Positions 1-8,481 of a DNA stretch of 64,000 nt are shown one piece after another. Under the pieces are notes generated by a model, which saw nothing but the letters and a program-made list of their open reading frames with translations, had not been told where the DNA came from and ran no database searches. Origin of the DNA: Aminobacter sp039907765 (GTDB taxonomy: Bacteria; Pseudomonadota; Alphaproteobacteria; Rhizobiales; Rhizobiaceae); NCBI RefSeq assembly GCF_039907765.1, contig NZ_JARDJI010000002.1, forward strand, positions 62,001-126,000, read 5' to 3'. The stretch's first letter is position 1. Each line of letters opens with the position of its first letter. A program made the position numbers and the translations under genes.

Positions 1-423
1 GGTATCACCGGGCTGATCCCCAAGGCGCTGATCTCGACCTACCTGTCGTTCTTCCCCGTCGCCGTCGGCATGGTGAAGGGCCTGCGCTCGCCCGAGATCA
101 TGCATCTCGACCTGATGCACACCTACAATGCGAGTGCCTCGCAGACCTTCTGGAAGCTGCGCGTGCCCGCATCGGTGCCGTTCCTGTTCGCCTCGATGAA
201 GGTGGCGGTGGCGGCGAGCCTCGTCGGCGCCATCGTCGGCGAACTGCCGACCGGTGCGGTTGCCGGCATCGGCGCGAAGCTGCTCGCGGGGGCCTATTAC
301 AGTCAGACCATCGACATCTGGGCGGCACTCGTTGCCGGCTCGATCGTGGCGGCGATGCTGGTGGTGCTTGTCGGGCTGGTCGGCAAATTGGTCGAACGTT
401 CCATGGGCGGGAGGCCGGCATGA
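1..423 (+). CDS. ABC transporter permease, C-terminal part (start outside window)
   Basis: The reading frame is open from base 1 and ends in TGA at 421-423, so only the last 140 residues are seen. It is the inner-membrane channel subunit of a binding-protein-dependent importer of the BPD_transp_1 family (SsuC/ThiX-like). The visible part carries the cytoplasmic EAA-type loop (around TYNASASQTFWKLRVPASVP), which contacts the ATPase, followed by two hydrophobic helices. It overlaps the next permease by four bases (ATGA at 420-423), so the two are probably translated together and may form a heterodimeric channel. The ATPase gene is not in view and is presumably upstream. The substrate cannot be told from this fragment. 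Confidence 0.9.
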   Translation, partial: GITGLIPKALISTYLSFFPVAVGMVKGLRSPEIMHLDLMHTYNASASQTFWKLRVPASVPFLFASMKVAVAASLVGAIVGELPTGAVAGIGAKLLAGAYYSQTIDIWAALVAGSIVAAMLVVLVGLVGKLVERSMGGRPA

Positions 424-1553
424 GTTTTTCCAGACTGTCCTGGCAGGTCGGGCTGGCCCTGGTGCTGTGTGCCGTGGCCATGACCACGATGCCCATGCTG
501 GCGGCCGAGGCCGCGGTGCCGATGTCGAACGGCACGACGTCGCTCGTCATCGGGCTCATCGCGTTGAGTGCCGTCGCCTCCTTTGCCATGTTTTCGGGCG
601 TCGCCAGCGCCGTCGTGCTTTTCATCGGTGCCCATGGCGCTGCCTGGCTGCTGATTGCGGGCATTGCCGGCAACGAAGGCATGGCGCGCATGCCCTATTT
701 CCTGCTTCTGGCGGCCGCCTGGCTGCTCGCCTGGCGCTGCGTCGCCGAATTGTCGGCGTTGCGATCGCGCTCGAAACAGGCGAGGACATTCCTGCGCCTG
801 CTGATCCCGGCGATCTTCGGCGCCTGGATCCTGATCCTGTGGGAGGCGGTGACGCGCGGCGCGGGCATTCCGTTCATCCTGTTGCCGCCGCCGAGTTCGG
901 TCGCGGCCCGCATCGCAACCTCGCTGCCGATCCTCGCGGCCGATGTGCAGCAGACGATCTTCAAGGCCGTGCTGTTCGGCTATGTCGTCGGCTGCGGGGC
1001 AGGGTTCGTCGTCGCGATCCTCGCCGACCGCGTGGCGTTCCTGCGCAGGGGGCTCCTGCCCATCGGCAACATGGTGTCGGCGCTGCCGATCATCGGCGTG
1101 GCGCCGATCATGGTGATGTGGTTCGGCTTCGACTGGCAGTCGAAGGCGGCCGTGGTGATCATCATGACCTTCTTCCCGATGCTGGTGAACACCGTCGCAG
1201 GTCTCGCCGCCTCCGGCCACATGGAGCGCGACCTGATGCGCACCTATGCGTCCAACTATTGGCAGACGCTGTTCAAGCTCAGGCTGCCGGCCGCGGCCCC
1301 GTTCATCTTCAACGCGCTGAAGATCAACTCGACGCTGGCGCTGATCGGCGCCATCGTGGCCGAATTCTTCGGCACGCCGGTCGTCGGCATGGGCTTCCGC
1401 ATTTCGACCGAGATCGGGCGCATGAATGTCGACATGGTCTGGGCGGAGATCGCGGTTGCGGCTCTGGCCGGCTCACTCTTCTATGGCGTGGTCGCCCTCG
1501 CGGAGAGGGCAACCACATTCTGGCATCCGTCCGTCCGTGGTGGACGGGCGTGA
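420..1553 (+). CDS. ABC transporter permease with N-terminal membrane extension
   Basis: This 377-residue inner-membrane permease belongs to the same BPD_transp_1 family as its upstream neighbour. Residues from about 125 to the end form the usual six-helix permease with an EAA loop (RTYASNYWQTLFKLRLPAAA). Residues 1-120 add about four hydrophobic helices that a typical 250-270 residue SsuC/ThiX permease lacks. The start ATG overlaps the stop of the preceding permease. The binding-protein gene follows after 48 bases, so the three genes form one import operon. The extension may be an extra membrane anchor or regulatory domain; this is inference. Membership in an NMT1/THI5-type importer follows from the next gene. 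Confidence 0.9.
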   Translation: MSFSRLSWQVGLALVLCAVAMTTMPMLAAEAAVPMSNGTTSLVIGLIALSAVASFAMFSGVASAVVLFIGAHGAAWLLIAGIAGNEGMARMPYFLLLAAAWLLAWRCVAELSALRSRSKQARTFLRLLIPAIFGAWILILWEAVTRGAGIPFILLPPPSSVAARIATSLPILAADVQQTIFKAVLFGYVVGCGAGFVVAILADRVAFLRRGLLPIGNMVSALPIIGVAPIMVMWFGFDWQSKAAVVIIMTFFPMLVNTVAGLAASGHMERDLMRTYASNYWQTLFKLRLPAAAPFIFNALKINSTLALIGAIVAEFFGTPVVGMGFRISTEIGRMNVDMVWAEIAVAALAGSLFYGVVALAERATTFWHPSVRGGRA

Positions 1554-1601
1554 CCTAAGCTCCGGGGCGGGGCCGCGGTCCAACTTCAGAGGGAAAAGAA
1601 G

Positions 1602-2573
1602 ATGAAAAGACTTGTGGTTTCACTGATGGCGGGGGCGATGTCGCTGGCCGCGGTGCAGGCGATGGCAGCGGAGAAGGTGACGCTGCAGCTCAAATGGGTG
1701 ACGCAGGCGCAGTTCGGCGGCTACTACGTCGCCAAGGACAAGGGCTTCTACGAGGAGGAAGGCCTCGACGTCGACATCAAGCCGGGCGGTCCCGACATAG
1801 CGCCGGAGCAGGTGATCGCCGGCGGCGGGGCCGACGTCATCGTCGACTGGATGGGCGGCGCGCTGGCGGCCCGCGACAAGGGCGTGATGCTGGTCAACAT
1901 CGCCCAGCCGTTCAAGAAGGCCGGCATGCAGCTGGTCTGCCCGAAGGACGGCCCGGTCAAGACCGAAGCCGACTTCAAGGGCCGCACGCTCGGCGTCTGG
2001 TTCTTCGGCAACGAATATCCATTCTATGCCTGGATGAACAAGCTCGGCATCCCGACCGAGGGCGGCAAGGACGGCGTGACCGTGCTGAAGCAGAGCTTCG
2101 ACGTGCAGCCGCTGATCCAGAAGCAGGCCGACTGCATCTCGGTGATGACCTACAACGAGTACTGGCAGCTGATCGATGCCGGCTACAAGGCGGAGGACCT
2201 GACCGTCTTCAACTACTCGGCGATGGGCGTCGACCTGCTCGAGGATGGCCTCTACGTGATGGAGGACAAGCTCAAGGACCCGGCCTTCGAGGAGAAGATG
2301 GTGAAGTTCGTCCGCGCCTCGATGAAGGGCTGGAAGTATGCCGTCGACAATCCCGACGAGGCGGCCGAGATCGTGGTCGAGAACGGCGGCCAGGACGAGA
2401 ACCACCAGAAGCGCATGATGGGCGAGGTGGCGAAGCTCATCGACAACGCCGACGGCAAGCTGATCGAGGCGGCCTACGAGCGCACCGCCAAGGCGCTGCT
2501 CGACCAGAAGATCGTCACCAAGGAGCCCTCGGGCGCCTGGACCTCGGCCATCACCGACAAGGCGATCAAGTAA
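1602..2573 (+). CDS. ABC importer substrate-binding protein, NMT1/THI5 family
   Basis: A 323-residue periplasmic binding protein. It has a clear Sec signal peptide (MKRLVVSLMAGAMSLAAVQAMA, cut after about residue 22, A-E) and an NMT1/THI5-like fold that opens with VTLQLKWVTQAQFGGYYVAKDKG. This family binds thiamine-pyrimidine precursors, riboflavin, other pyrimidines or similar small heterocycles. The start is supported by AGAGGGAAAAGAAG just upstream. It is the third gene of the importer operon and is followed by a strong intrinsic terminator. The exact ligand cannot be assigned: no riboswitch or catabolic gene nearby points to one compound. Confidence 0.9.
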   Translation: MKRLVVSLMAGAMSLAAVQAMAAEKVTLQLKWVTQAQFGGYYVAKDKGFYEEEGLDVDIKPGGPDIAPEQVIAGGGADVIVDWMGGALAARDKGVMLVNIAQPFKKAGMQLVCPKDGPVKTEADFKGRTLGVWFFGNEYPFYAWMNKLGIPTEGGKDGVTVLKQSFDVQPLIQKQADCISVMTYNEYWQLIDAGYKAEDLTVFNYSAMGVDLLEDGLYVMEDKLKDPAFEEKMVKFVRASMKGWKYAVDNPDEAAEIVVENGGQDENHQKRMMGEVAKLIDNADGKLIEAAYERTAKALLDQKIVTKEPSGAWTSAITDKAIK

Positions 2574-2598
2574 GGCTCTCCGCAGGCACGCAAGGAGA

Positions 2599-2625
2599 GG
2601 GGCGGGCGTCCGCCCCTTTTCTTTC
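2599..2625 (+). terminator. Rho-independent terminator of the importer operon
   Basis: A perfect 7-base-pair GC stem (GGGGCGG at 2599-2605, CCGCCCC at 2610-2616) with a GCGT loop is followed by TTTTCTTTC. It lies 25 bases after the binding-protein stop codon. Confidence 0.85.
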
Positions 2626-2707
2626 TTGGGTGAGGCTGTCGAACTACGGGATTTGGAGCAGGCAGAGCGCGGCGCCCGGCGCCCTCGTGGTTCGACAGGC
2701 TCACCAA
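2626..2707. repeat. REP-like imperfect inverted repeat
   Basis: The arms at 2626-2644 and 2690-2707 are inverted copies around the core TTCGACAGGCTCACCAA, differing by one base and one insertion. The 45-base centre is itself rich in GCGCC palindromes. This core (TTCGACAGGCTCA) resembles intergenic palindromes seen in many alphaproteobacterial chromosomes. It sits between two convergent genes, a usual place for such elements. Confidence 0.6.
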
Positions 2708-2729
2708 GAGGGCTGCTGAAGCGTCCGCG

Positions 2730-4430
2730 CTACTTCGCCAGCGTGTAGAAGGTCAGCGTGCGGGGCTCGCCCTTGGAATAGTTCATGCCTTCGATGCGGC
2801 CGAGTTCCGTGAGCGCGGCAGCGCCGCCCGGCACGGCGTCGAGGAAGCGCTTGGTTTCGGCCGCCGAGACGACGGCGATGACGCAGGCAGGATCCTGGGC
2901 GAGCGCTTCGGCCGCCCCCTTGCCGCTGGTGAGCAGCGTATCGGTGCCGGCGAGGAAGACCAGGCTCGGCTCGCCATAGCCGGCGGATACCAGGCGCGAG
3001 GTCGGGCAGGTCTTCAGTTGCTCGAATTGCCCGGCGATCTGCGGGCTGAGCCAAAGGGGCCGGAGCGGCGGCAGCACCTTCCAGGTGAGGACGCCGAAGG
3101 CGGCTGCCGCGGCGGCAGCCGCAAAGCCGGTGCGCCGGAGCGGCGACAGGTCCTTGGGCATGCCGGCGCCGAGGGCGGCGGCGACCAGCACCAGCAGGCC
3201 GGCGAGCTGGCCCCACCAGGAATACTGGCCGAGGAAATAGGGCGTGACCCCGGTGGCGATCGCCGCCAGGCCGGCGCTGACGCCGATCACGCCGAAGGCG
3301 CAGACGCGGCGCAGCCAGAGCTGCCAGCGCGGCTGGACGATGCCTGACGCCACCGGGTCGGTCAGCGACCAGGCCATCAGCAGGATCAATGCCGGATAGG
3401 CCGGCAGCGCATAGTGCGGCAGCTTGGTCGGGATGAGCTCGATGGCGATCCAGTAGGGCAGGTACCAGGCGAGGCAGAACAGCAGCCGCGGATCGTCGCG
3501 GAAACGGTTGAGCGCCTTGAGCCCGCCGTCCAGCGCCGCCAGGGCAAAGGGCCACATGAACACCGAATAGGTGAGGAAGTAGTAGCCCGGCGGGAAGCCG
3601 TGGGATTCCTGGCCGGAACCGACCTTGCTGAGCAGGTCCTTGCCGACCGATTCCTGCCAGAACTCTGCGCCGGTCCTGATGGTGATGAGGACCAGCCAGG
3701 GGGCGGCGACGAGCAAGGTCAGCAGGAGGCCGGTGAAGGGGCGCAATTTGCGCAGCCAGGCGCGGTCGCGGTCAAAGATGGCGAGAGCTGCTATGGTAAG
3801 CACGCTGAGGAAGGGCACGACCGGGCCCTTGATGAGCAGTGCCAGGCCCTGGGCGAACCAGAACAGCCGGTTGGCGTGGCCCTTAGGCCTGCCGGCGCGA
3901 TGGCCGAGATAGATGGCGGCGAGCGCCCCTTGGGCGAGGAGGGCCGTGGCCAGCAATGTCGCATCGGTCTTGGCGATGCGCGCCTCGATGCCGAGCACCA
4001 GCGCTCCGGCGAGGCCGAGCCCGGCGATCAGGCCGGCGGTGCGGCCGAACATGCGGTCGCCGATGAAGGCGAGCGCCAGCACCGAGAACGTCCCGGCAAG
4101 CACGGAGACGAGCCGGTAGACCCAGATCGGCGCATCGCTGCCCTGGCCGCTGACCAGCACGGCCGCAGACTGCAGCCAGTAGATGCCGGCCGGCTTCTTG
4201 TAGCGCGGCTCGTCCTGGAAGCGGATGTCGACATAGTCGCCGCTCTCGACCATCTGCCTGGTGGCCTGGACGAAGCGCGACTCGTCGCGGTCGGTCGGCG
4301 GCAACGTGGCGATGCCCGGCGCGAAGGCGAACAGGCAGAAGACGGCGAGCAGTAGATAGTTGAGCGGCGTCAGCGCCTTGCGATGCTTCTCGGAGAAATT
4401 GATTCCGGCGTGCTGCATGCCACCGGTCAC
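2730..4430 (-). CDS. ArnT-like GT-C glycosyltransferase (PMT family)
   Basis: A 566-residue integral membrane protein of the ArnT/PMT family, which moves a sugar from an undecaprenyl-phosphate carrier to lipid A or another envelope acceptor on the periplasmic side. The acidic motif DRDESRF (residues 47-53) and FQDEPRYKKPAGIYW (71-85) match the catalytic loop of this family. About 12 hydrophobic helices follow. The GTG start at 4430 overlaps the stop of the LABN gene by four bases (GTGA); an ATG four codons in is possible. With the GT2 and LABN genes upstream it forms a lipid-linked glycosylation operon. The sugar and acceptor are not identified; true aminoarabinose genes are absent here. Confidence 0.88.
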   Translation of the reverse strand: MTGGMQHAGINFSEKHRKALTPLNYLLLAVFCLFAFAPGIATLPPTDRDESRFVQATRQMVESGDYVDIRFQDEPRYKKPAGIYWLQSAAVLVSGQGSDAPIWVYRLVSVLAGTFSVLALAFIGDRMFGRTAGLIAGLGLAGALVLGIEARIAKTDATLLATALLAQGALAAIYLGHRAGRPKGHANRLFWFAQGLALLIKGPVVPFLSVLTIAALAIFDRDRAWLRKLRPFTGLLLTLLVAAPWLVLITIRTGAEFWQESVGKDLLSKVGSGQESHGFPPGYYFLTYSVFMWPFALAALDGGLKALNRFRDDPRLLFCLAWYLPYWIAIELIPTKLPHYALPAYPALILLMAWSLTDPVASGIVQPRWQLWLRRVCAFGVIGVSAGLAAIATGVTPYFLGQYSWWGQLAGLLVLVAAALGAGMPKDLSPLRRTGFAAAAAAAAFGVLTWKVLPPLRPLWLSPQIAGQFEQLKTCPTSRLVSAGYGEPSLVFLAGTDTLLTSGKGAAEALAQDPACVIAVVSAAETKRFLDAVPGGAAALTELGRIEGMNYSKGEPRTLTFYTLAK

Positions 4431-4756
4431 TCCGTCTGTGCCATGGCGGCGCGGCGCTCATTGGCGATCAGCCACAAATTGCGGATGTAGATGAACAGGC
4501 CGAGCCCCTGGCCGGCGATGAACACCGGGTCCTGCCGCTGGATGGCGTAGATCAGGAGCAGGGCGCCGCCGCCGAGCGAGAAGAACCAGAAGGCGACCGG
4601 CACGACCGAGCGCTTGGCGCGCTCGGAGGCAAGCCACTGCACCACGAAGCGCATGGTGAACATGCCCTGGGCGATGAAGCCGAGCAGGATCCAGCCGTTG
4701 AACTGGGCGACGAAGACGTCGTGCAGCCAGGTGCCGAGTTCGGAAATGAAGGTCAT
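4427..4756 (-). CDS. Small membrane protein, lipid-A-disaccharide synthase N-terminal-like (LABN)
   Basis: A 109-residue protein with three hydrophobic segments, matching the LABN domain (Pfam name: lipid A biosynthesis, N-terminal). The recognisable stretch is FIAQGMFTMRFVVQWLASER, followed by a helix and QGLGLFIYIRNLWLI. Despite the name, the domain has no disaccharide-synthase chemistry. Stand-alone copies commonly sit between a DPM1/ArnC-type GT2 and an ArnT-type transferase, exactly as here. A role as a small flippase-like or scaffold partner for the lipid-linked sugar is inference. The ATG overlaps the GT2 stop codon by four bases, and its own stop overlaps the GTG of the ArnT-like gene. 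Confidence 0.88.
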   Translation of the reverse strand: MTFISELGTWLHDVFVAQFNGWILLGFIAQGMFTMRFVVQWLASERAKRSVVPVAFWFFSLGGGALLLIYAIQRQDPVFIAGQGLGLFIYIRNLWLIANERRAAMAQTE

Positions 4757-5469
4757 TGGCCAAGCTCCGTGACCGTTGGCACGACCCTGCGGCGGCGGCG
4801 CAGCCACCAGACCCCGGTGAGGTCGAGGATGCCGCGCAGGCCGCGATCGAGGATGCCGTAGTTGGATTTGCCGTGACGGCGCGAGCGGTCGACGACGTCG
4901 ACATGGATGACGGCGCGGCCCTCGCGGATGACCAGCGCCGGCAGATAGCGGTGCCAGCCGTCGAAATAGGGCAGCTGGCGGAACAGCTCGGTGTGCAGCG
5001 CCTTGAGCCCGCAGCCGGAATCGCGCGTGCCGTCGCGCAGGATGCGCTCGCGCAGGCCGTTGGCGAAGCGCGAGGAGAACTGCTTGAGCCTGGTGTCGGT
5101 CCGCTTGAGCCGCTGGCCGGCGGCGATGCCGACCTTGGGGCCCGCCGCTGCAAGCGCGTCGGCGAGCCTGGGCAGATAGGCGGGATCGTTCTGGCCGTCG
5201 CCGTCCATGGTCACGACGATGGCGCCCCTTGCGGCGAACACGCCGGAGCGGACCGCAGCGCTCTGGCCGGCCGAGCGGTCGTGGCGGACATGGCGCAGGC
5301 GGCCGGCGGACCCGGCGAGGTCGGCGAGCACCTGGGGCGTGCGGTCGGTCGAGCCGTCGTCGACGACGATGACCTCGTAGTCGCGCCCGTCCATCGCCGC
5401 GTGAACCTCGCCGATCAGGAGCGGCAGGTTGTCGGCCTCGTTCTTGCACGGAATGACGATCGATATCAT
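4753..5469 (-). CDS. GT2 family glycosyltransferase (DPM1/ArnC-like)
   Basis: A 238-residue GT-A fold enzyme that probably charges polyprenyl phosphate with a nucleotide-activated sugar at the inner face of the membrane. It opens with ISIVIPCKNEADNLP, followed by VDDGSTDRT and the metal-binding TMDGDGQNDP. No transmembrane pair follows the catalytic domain, so it is of the short DPM1 type. I chose the ATG at 5469 because AGG lies about 10 bases upstream and homologues begin near MISIVIPC; a TTG nine codons earlier (5496) is the alternative. It is the first gene of the three-gene operon with LABN and the ArnT-like transferase. Confidence 0.88.
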   Translation of the reverse strand: MISIVIPCKNEADNLPLLIGEVHAAMDGRDYEVIVVDDGSTDRTPQVLADLAGSAGRLRHVRHDRSAGQSAAVRSGVFAARGAIVVTMDGDGQNDPAYLPRLADALAAAGPKVGIAAGQRLKRTDTRLKQFSSRFANGLRERILRDGTRDSGCGLKALHTELFRQLPYFDGWHRYLPALVIREGRAVIHVDVVDRSRRHGKSNYGILDRGLRGILDLTGVWWLRRRRRVVPTVTELGQ

Positions 5470-5571
5470 CAGCTTGCCTGGAGAATGTCGGAACAATGCG
5501 GGGAAATGCGCGGCCTCAATAGCATCAAAGCCGCGCGTTTGCCACGGTTCCCGCTTTCCGCAAGGGAATGA

Positions 5572-7221
5572 TCAGCGCTTCTCCCGGATGTCGGTCAGCG
5601 TGCGCATCGGCGTGATCGCCTCGGGATCGAGCTTGATCTCGATGATCGACGGCTTGCCGCTCGAGCGCGCGCGTTCGAAGGCGGCGGCGAACTCGTCGGT
5701 CTCGCGCACCGTCTCGCCATGGCCGCCATAGGCCCTGGCAAGGGCTGCGAAATCCGGGTTCTTGAGGTCGGTCGCCTCGACACGGCCGGGATATTCACGC
5801 TCCTGGTGCATGCGGATGGTGCCGTAGATGCCGTTGTTGACGACGATCACGATGATTGGCAGCCCATATTGCACGGCGGTGGCAAATTCCTGGCCGTTCA
5901 TCAGGAAGCAGCCGTCGCCGGCAAAGGCGATGACCTCGCGCTCGGGGAACAGGCCTTTGGCTGCGACCGCCGCCGGCGTGCCGTAGCCCATCGAGCCCGA
6001 GGTCGGCGCGCCCTGCGTGGCATAACGGCGGAAGCGGTGGAAGCGATGCACCCAGGTGGCGTAGTTGCCGGCGCCGTTGGTAAGGATGGCGTCCTCGGGC
6101 AGGGCCTTTTCCAGCCAGTTCATGATCGGGCCCATCTGGACCGCGCCCGGACCGGTGAGCGGCGGCGTCGACCATTCGAGATAGGCTGAGTGCAGCGCCT
6201 TGGTGGCCTCGGCCCAGGCCGGCCTGGCGGCGGGCTTGCGCTTGGCGAAGGCCTCGACGAAGGCCGCGGGCGAAGCGTTGATGGCAATCGTCGGGCGATA
6301 GACGCGGCCAAGCTCGTCGGCGTCGGCATGGACGTGGACCAGCTTCTGGTCCGGGTAGGGGCTCTTGATCAGCGTGTAGTCCGACGAGGGCATCTCGCCG
6401 AAGCGGCCGCCGACCAAAAGCACGACGTCGGCTTCCTTGATCGCCTTGGCGATCTTCGGGTTGACGCCGATGCCGACGTCGCCGGCGTAGTTGTCGTGCA
6501 GGTGGTCGAACAGCATCTGGCGGCGGAAGGAGACGCCGACCGGCAGCGACCAGGCCTCCGAGATCTTCTTCATGCGCTCGACCGCCTCGGCGTTCCAGCG
6601 CGTGCCGCCCAGGATGACGAACGGGTTTTTGGCGCCGTTGAGCAGGGCTTCGAGCTTTGCCAGGTCCTGTTCGCCCGGGTACGTCTCGACCGGCGTGGCG
6701 GGCAGGGCGACGGGCGCTTCGACCTCGCTGGTCAGCATGTCCTCGGGCAGCGAGATGACGACGGGGCCGGGACGGCCCGACGTGGCGACCGAGAAGGCGC
6801 GCGTGACCAACTCCGGAATGCGCGCGGCGTCGTCGATCTCGACCACCCACTTGGCGATGTCGCCGAAGAAGCGCCGGTAGTTGACCTCCTGGAAGGCCTC
6901 GCGCTCCTTGGCGTGGCTCGCGACCTGGCCGATGAACAGGATCATCGGGATCGAATCCTGCATGGCGATGTGCACGCCGGCCGAGGCGTTGGTGGCGCCG
7001 GGGCCGCGGGTGACGAAGCAGATGCCCGGCTTGCCGGTGAGGCGGCCGTGGCAATCGGCCATCATGGCAGCGCCACCTTCCTGGCGGCAGACGATGCTGC
7101 GGATCCTGGAATCATGCAGCGCGTCGAGCACGGCGAGGTAGGACTCGCCCGGCACGCAATACATGCGGTCGACGCCATTGGCTTCGAGGGCCTCGACGAT
7201 CAGCGTTCCGCCGGTCTTCAT
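5572..7221 (-). CDS. Acetolactate synthase-like thiamine-pyrophosphate enzyme
   Basis: A 549-residue ThDP-dependent enzyme with the three usual domains: N-terminal pyrimidine-binding domain (catalytic-type Glu48 in CRQEGG), central domain, and C-terminal pyrophosphate-binding domain (AFAGDGCFLMNGQEFA, then VVNNGIYG). It looks like the large-subunit IlvB family, but no small regulatory subunit gene is nearby, so a catabolic or side-pathway carboligase or decarboxylase is more likely than valine synthesis. Its ATG overlaps the stop of the CaiB-type CoA transferase by four bases. I considered oxalyl-CoA decarboxylase because of that neighbour, but the sequence lacks the features I recall for that enzyme. 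Confidence 0.85.
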   Translation of the reverse strand: MKTGGTLIVEALEANGVDRMYCVPGESYLAVLDALHDSRIRSIVCRQEGGAAMMADCHGRLTGKPGICFVTRGPGATNASAGVHIAMQDSIPMILFIGQVASHAKEREAFQEVNYRRFFGDIAKWVVEIDDAARIPELVTRAFSVATSGRPGPVVISLPEDMLTSEVEAPVALPATPVETYPGEQDLAKLEALLNGAKNPFVILGGTRWNAEAVERMKKISEAWSLPVGVSFRRQMLFDHLHDNYAGDVGIGVNPKIAKAIKEADVVLLVGGRFGEMPSSDYTLIKSPYPDQKLVHVHADADELGRVYRPTIAINASPAAFVEAFAKRKPAARPAWAEATKALHSAYLEWSTPPLTGPGAVQMGPIMNWLEKALPEDAILTNGAGNYATWVHRFHRFRRYATQGAPTSGSMGYGTPAAVAAKGLFPEREVIAFAGDGCFLMNGQEFATAVQYGLPIIVIVVNNGIYGTIRMHQEREYPGRVEATDLKNPDFAALARAYGGHGETVRETDEFAAAFERARSSGKPSIIEIKLDPEAITPMRTLTDIREKR

Positions 7222-8393
7222 TTTTCGGTCTTCTCCAGTTCGGCAAGGATTTCCGCGGTGTGTTCGCCGAGCCGCGGCGAGGGGCGGGTGTAGGAAAGCG
7301 GCGTCTCGGACATGACCATGGGCGCGCGCACGGAAGGCAGCTTGTTGCCGTGGCCGTCGTCGAGGTCCATGCGCATGCCGCGGGCGATCGCCTGCGGGTC
7401 GGCGAAGGCCTGGCCGATATTGTTGATCGGGCTCGCCGGCACGCCGGCCTTTTCGAGCAAGCCGAGCAGCGCCTCGCGCCCGAAGCCGGCAAGGGCCGCG
7501 ACCATCTTCTCGCGCAGCGCGACGCGGTTGGCGACGCGGGCCGAGTTGGTGGCGAACAGCGGGTCGGTGGCGATGTTCTCGAGGCCGACGACGGCGCAGA
7601 ACTTCTGAAACTGGCCGTCATTGCCGACAGCGAGGATGAAGTGGCCGTCCTTGACCGGCAGCACCTCGTAGGGAGCGATGTTGGGGTGGGCGTTGCCCAT
7701 CTGCACCGGCGGGTTGCCTGAAACGAGATAGTTGAGGTTCTGGTTGGCGAGCACGGACATCTGGGCGTCGAACAGCGCCATGTCGATGTGCTGGCCCTCA
7801 CCGGTGGCCTCGGCGTGGCGGAGTGCGGCCTGGATGGCGATGACCGAATAGAGGCCGGTGAAGATGTCGGTGACGGCGACGCCGACCTTCTGCGGCTCGC
7901 CGCCGGCGGGGCCGGTGATCGACATCAGGCCCGACATGCCCTGGACGATGAAGTCGTAGCCCGCGCGCGGCGCGTAGGGGCCGGACTGGCCGAAGCCGGT
8001 GATCGAGCAGTAGACCAGCTTCGGGTTGATCCTTTTCAGGCTGTCATAGTCGAGGCCGTATTTCTTCAGCCCGCCGAGCTTGAAGTTCTCGATCAGCACG
8101 TCGGCGCCGGCGACCAGCTTGCGCACCACCTCGGCACCCTCGGGCGTCGAGAAGTCGAGCGCGATCGAGCGCTTGCCGCGGTTGCAGGAGTGGTAGTAGG
8201 CGGCCGAGAGATTCTCGCCGTCGTGGCCGGTGACGAAGGGCGGGCCCCATTTGCGCGTGTCGTCGCCGCCGTCGGGATTTTCCACCTTGATGACGTCGGC
8301 GCCGAGATCGGCGAGCAGCTGGCCGGCCCAGGGCCCGGCGAGGATGCGGGCAAGTTCGATGACACGGACGCCGCTAAGGGGCGGATTGCTCAT
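7218..8393 (-). CDS. CaiB/BaiF-type CoA transferase (class III)
   Basis: A 391-residue class III CoA transferase, which moves CoA between a carboxylic acid and an acyl-CoA. It begins with LSGVRVIELARILAGPWAGQ and has the conserved VIKVENPDGGDDTRKWGPPF. The catalytic Asp is the one in GQHIDMALFDAQ. I set the start at ATG 8393; upstream in-frame codons encode an unrelated stretch. It overlaps the ThDP enzyme downstream (ATGA), which suggests the two act on one pathway. The substrate is unknown. Confidence 0.88.
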   Translation of the reverse strand: MSNPPLSGVRVIELARILAGPWAGQLLADLGADVIKVENPDGGDDTRKWGPPFVTGHDGENLSAAYYHSCNRGKRSIALDFSTPEGAEVVRKLVAGADVLIENFKLGGLKKYGLDYDSLKRINPKLVYCSITGFGQSGPYAPRAGYDFIVQGMSGLMSITGPAGGEPQKVGVAVTDIFTGLYSVIAIQAALRHAEATGEGQHIDMALFDAQMSVLANQNLNYLVSGNPPVQMGNAHPNIAPYEVLPVKDGHFILAVGNDGQFQKFCAVVGLENIATDPLFATNSARVANRVALREKMVAALAGFGREALLGLLEKAGVPASPINNIGQAFADPQAIARGMRMDLDDGHGNKLPSVRAPMVMSETPLSYTRPSPRLGEHTAEILAELEKTEK

Positions 8394-8481
8394 GAAGCAC
8401 CACAGTTCATTTCGGTCGGGCCACGCTCTATCAGGAGTCCTTATGTCCCGCCACCACGTTGCAATGGGCCAGTCGTGCCGT

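Noticed and set aside
4427..4756. Calling the small LABN protein a lipid-A-disaccharide synthase
   Set aside because: It has only the N-terminal membrane domain of about 100 residues and no GT19 catalytic part.
5572..7221. Oxalyl-CoA decarboxylase, suggested by the neighbouring CoA transferase
   Set aside because: The N-terminal and cofactor-region sequences do not resemble the E. coli enzyme I know; the general acetolactate synthase-like call is safer.
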